A stretch of 9,307 nt of DNA from Burkholderiaceae bacterium (GTDB lineage: Bacteria > Pseudomonadota > Gammaproteobacteria > Burkholderiales > Burkholderiaceae): positions 1-9,307 of the forward strand of contig JALORV010000013.1 in assembly GCA_025458735.1 (NCBI GenBank), read 5' to 3'. How positions within the stretch are numbered: the first letter of the stretch is position 1; each line of letters starts with the position of its first letter. Positions 8,160-9,307 of the stretch are shown in pieces. The translations under genes and the position numbers were made by a program. Under the pieces are notes generated by a model that worked only from the letters and a program-made list of their open reading frames with translations, did no database searches and was not told the DNA's origin.

Positions 8160-8330
8160 TCAGCCGCGGGTGACGAACTCGGCCTGCACGCGACGCCAAG
8201 CCGCGGCCGCGACGACCGCCTCCTCGATGAACTGGGTCAGCGACTGGCCCTCGCACCAGACAGCTTCGACTTGGGCGCTGACCTCGGGTCTAACGCGAAT
8301 CGGAGGAAAGGTGGCAGGGCGTATTCGCAC
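8160..8330 (-). pseudogene. Truncated ribbon-helix-helix antitoxin-like protein (YlcI/YnfO type), no toxin
   Basis: From a GTG at 8330 the frame gives 56 residues. TFPPIRVRPEVSAQVEAV looks like the beta-strand and first helix of a ribbon-helix-helix antitoxin, GQSLTQFIEEAV like the second helix, and AWRRVQAEFVTRG like the start of the tail that ends EFIARG in relatives. Those relatives usually continue for another 20-30 residues that bind the toxin; here a TGA follows at once, and no toxin gene lies downstream on the minus strand. The start is uncertain: no ATG fits, and the frame runs further upstream to 8456 through text that does not look like protein. It may be a remnant, or a short solitary DNA-binding protein. 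The family was recognised by eye. Confidence 0.55.
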
Positions 8331-8335
8331 AATGT

Positions 8336-8351
8336 GTAGCCAACGTGCTAC
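8336..8351. promoter_or_regulatory. Inverted repeat upstream of the antitoxin-like gene, possible operator
   Basis: GTAGC and GCTAC are separated by 6 bp, 5 bp upstream of the putative GTG start. Antitoxins of this fold usually repress themselves by binding short palindromes at their own promoter, so position and symmetry fit. Short arms make chance possible. Confidence 0.4.
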
Positions 8352-8546
8352 GCGCAGACTGTCATTGGCGCGTTCCCCAGGCCGGCACCGTGACCCGAAG
8401 GCCGCGCCGATCGGAGAACGAGAACACCAACGGACAGATGGAAGCCCGACCACCACGACGGGCTGCTCCTGCAGCGCCAGCTCCGCCGGTGGCCGGAGCG
8501 GGATCTGCGATGCGCTGAAAGGTTCGCGGACTTCCGGTGCGCGACA
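8352..8546. other. Non-coding stretch between protease and antitoxin remnant
   Basis: No convincing gene is seen on either strand. A 6-bp GC stem with an 8-nt loop (GCTCCG 8480-8485 / CGGAGC 8494-8499) lies about 50 nt past the protease stop and could be a weak terminator; it has no T-run. Confidence 0.35.
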
Positions 8547-9306
8547 CTAGCCCCGGCGCACCTTGATCGTGTAGTCCCCCAGACCGCTGGCCCGGTTGTA
8601 ATGGCGCACCTGCACCCAGTAGTCGCCGGGCAGGAGGTCGGCCGCGATGCGGGCATTGCTGCCCAGGCCGGAGTCGTCGTCCTCGGCGATCAGAGCGGTG
8701 GGGCTGTCGGGGCCGAAGAGCTTCATCACCATATCGGTGGGGCCGCGCGTATCGACGATGTGCTTGCCGGTGGTCTTCGCGGTGAAGCGGAACAGGTCTT
8801 CCTCGCCCAACTTGCCGATGGCGGCCGCCGTGCGCCGGCGCGCGCCCACCTCCAGCGGCGTGGCGATGTCGACGGTGGGGCCCTTGCCCGGGTACATCTT
8901 CGCGCCGGCGATGAACTGCTTGTCCATCGCCGACAGCACCTCGTTGGCCTCGGTGCCGACGCCATTGGTCGTCCATGCGGCCGGGAAGAAGTACAGCATG
9001 ATCGATGCCGGGTCGAATTTCGTGCTGTTCACCTGGTCGGCGCGGTAACGGGCCAGGATGTTGCGATGCCGGGTCGAATTTGGTGCTGTTCACCTGGTCG
9101 GCGCGGTAGCGGGCCAGGATGTTGTGGCGCGTGGTCTGTTCGTCCCAGAAATTGGGCGAGCCGGCCATCTCGCGGATCACCACCGCCTCGTTCCACTGCA
9201 GGCCCCCGGCCGGGTTCTGGTGTTCGTGCGCCAGACCGATGGCGTGGCCGAATTCGTGCGCCGCGGTGCCGCCGTCCATGAAGCCCAGGTTCATGGTGGC
9301 CTCGTT
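8547..9306 (-). pseudogene. Astacin-like zinc metalloprotease with C-terminal PPC-like domain, frame broken by 61-bp duplication (5' end outside window)
   Basis: The gene enters from the right edge already in frame (NEATMNLGFMDGGTAAHEFG). The zinc motif HEFGHAIGLAHE (9223-9258) is the HExxHxxGxxH/E signature of metzincins, followed by HQNPAGGLQWNEAVV. The Met-turn SIMLY lies at about 8991-9005. The C-terminal ~90 residues (DLFRFTAKTTGKH, DSPTALIAEDDDSGLGSNAR, LPGDYWVQVRHY, DYTIKVRRG) look like a bacterial pre-peptidase C-terminal (PPC) domain, usual in secreted proteases. The HExxH part and the Met-turn plus PPC part are in different frames. The break coincides with a 61-bp tandem duplication (9003-9124); with one copy removed the visible part reads through as 232 residues to TAG. 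As written, the product would have the zinc site but a scrambled tail. It is probably an extracytoplasmic protease. Confidence 0.85.
9003..9124. repeat. Imperfect tandem duplication, 2 x 61 bp
   Basis: Copy one is 9003-9063 and copy two 9064-9124, directly adjoining. They differ at two positions (C 9021 versus G 9082, and A 9048 versus G 9109). Since 61 is not a multiple of three, the duplication shifts the protease frame by one. Both differences are synonymous third-codon changes in the native frame of each copy (Arg CGC/CGT and Thr ACC/ACG). Confidence 0.95.
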
Positions 9307-9307
9307 G

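Noticed and set aside
8160..8456. 98-residue version of the antitoxin-like protein
   Set aside because: The first ~42 residues look like non-coding translation, and the ribbon-helix-helix core begins right after the GTG at 8330.
9003..9124. Simple phase-variation switch based on slipped repeats
   Set aside because: Only two copies of a long unit with sequence differences are present; an assembly join or allele recombination explains the synonymous differences better. Kept only as a possibility within the finding.
8362..9294. 310-residue single protein covering the protease
   Set aside because: Only the first part is the protease; after the 61-bp duplication the frame is wrong and reads Arg/Gly-rich filler, while the real C-terminal domain is in another frame.

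Overview
The window is GC-rich and codes like a beta-proteobacterium. A Burkholderiales-type genome is my best guess, based on base composition, protein style and gene content; nothing in the window proves the taxon. No rRNA, tRNA, CRISPR array, insertion sequence or phage gene was seen. I found no convincing new multi-gene system. The most unusual feature is a large cluster of decayed genes, plus one gene split by a 61-bp near-identical tandem duplication.

Left end (1-2051): a partial retinol-saturase/CrtI-like FAD oxidoreductase runs leftward off the window. It is divergent from a TetR-family regulator. The 128-bp gap between them holds a perfect 13-bp inverted repeat laid over the likely oxidoreductase promoter, so this looks like a classic local repressor/target pair.

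Middle (2052-5493): mostly gene remnants. In order they are a DUF202-like scrap, the C-terminal 40% or so of a FadL-type outer-membrane transporter, a frameshifted lipoprotein-like fragment, a serine hydrolase (beta-lactamase fold) that lost its catalytic core but kept its C-terminal membrane segments, and a CPBP-family membrane protease that lost its catalytic block. One intact membrane-anchored alpha/beta hydrolase (4023-4994) sits among them, start-stop overlapped with the serine-hydrolase remnant. A small intact four-helix membrane protein (5490-5894) is start-stop overlapped with the protease remnant. These overlaps suggest that one or two old operons decayed around the surviving genes.

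Right (5895-9307): a complete GTP-dependent phosphoenolpyruvate carboxykinase gene (pckG, minus strand) with a strong ribosome binding site is the only clear core-metabolism gene. Upstream of it lie a short ribbon-helix-helix antitoxin-like remnant without a toxin, then an astacin-like zinc metalloprotease with a C-terminal PPC-like domain. The protease runs in from the right edge and is broken by the 61-bp tandem duplication; removing one copy restores the frame exactly. The two copies differ only at two synonymous third-codon positions, so an assembly join between two alleles is a serious alternative to a real duplication.
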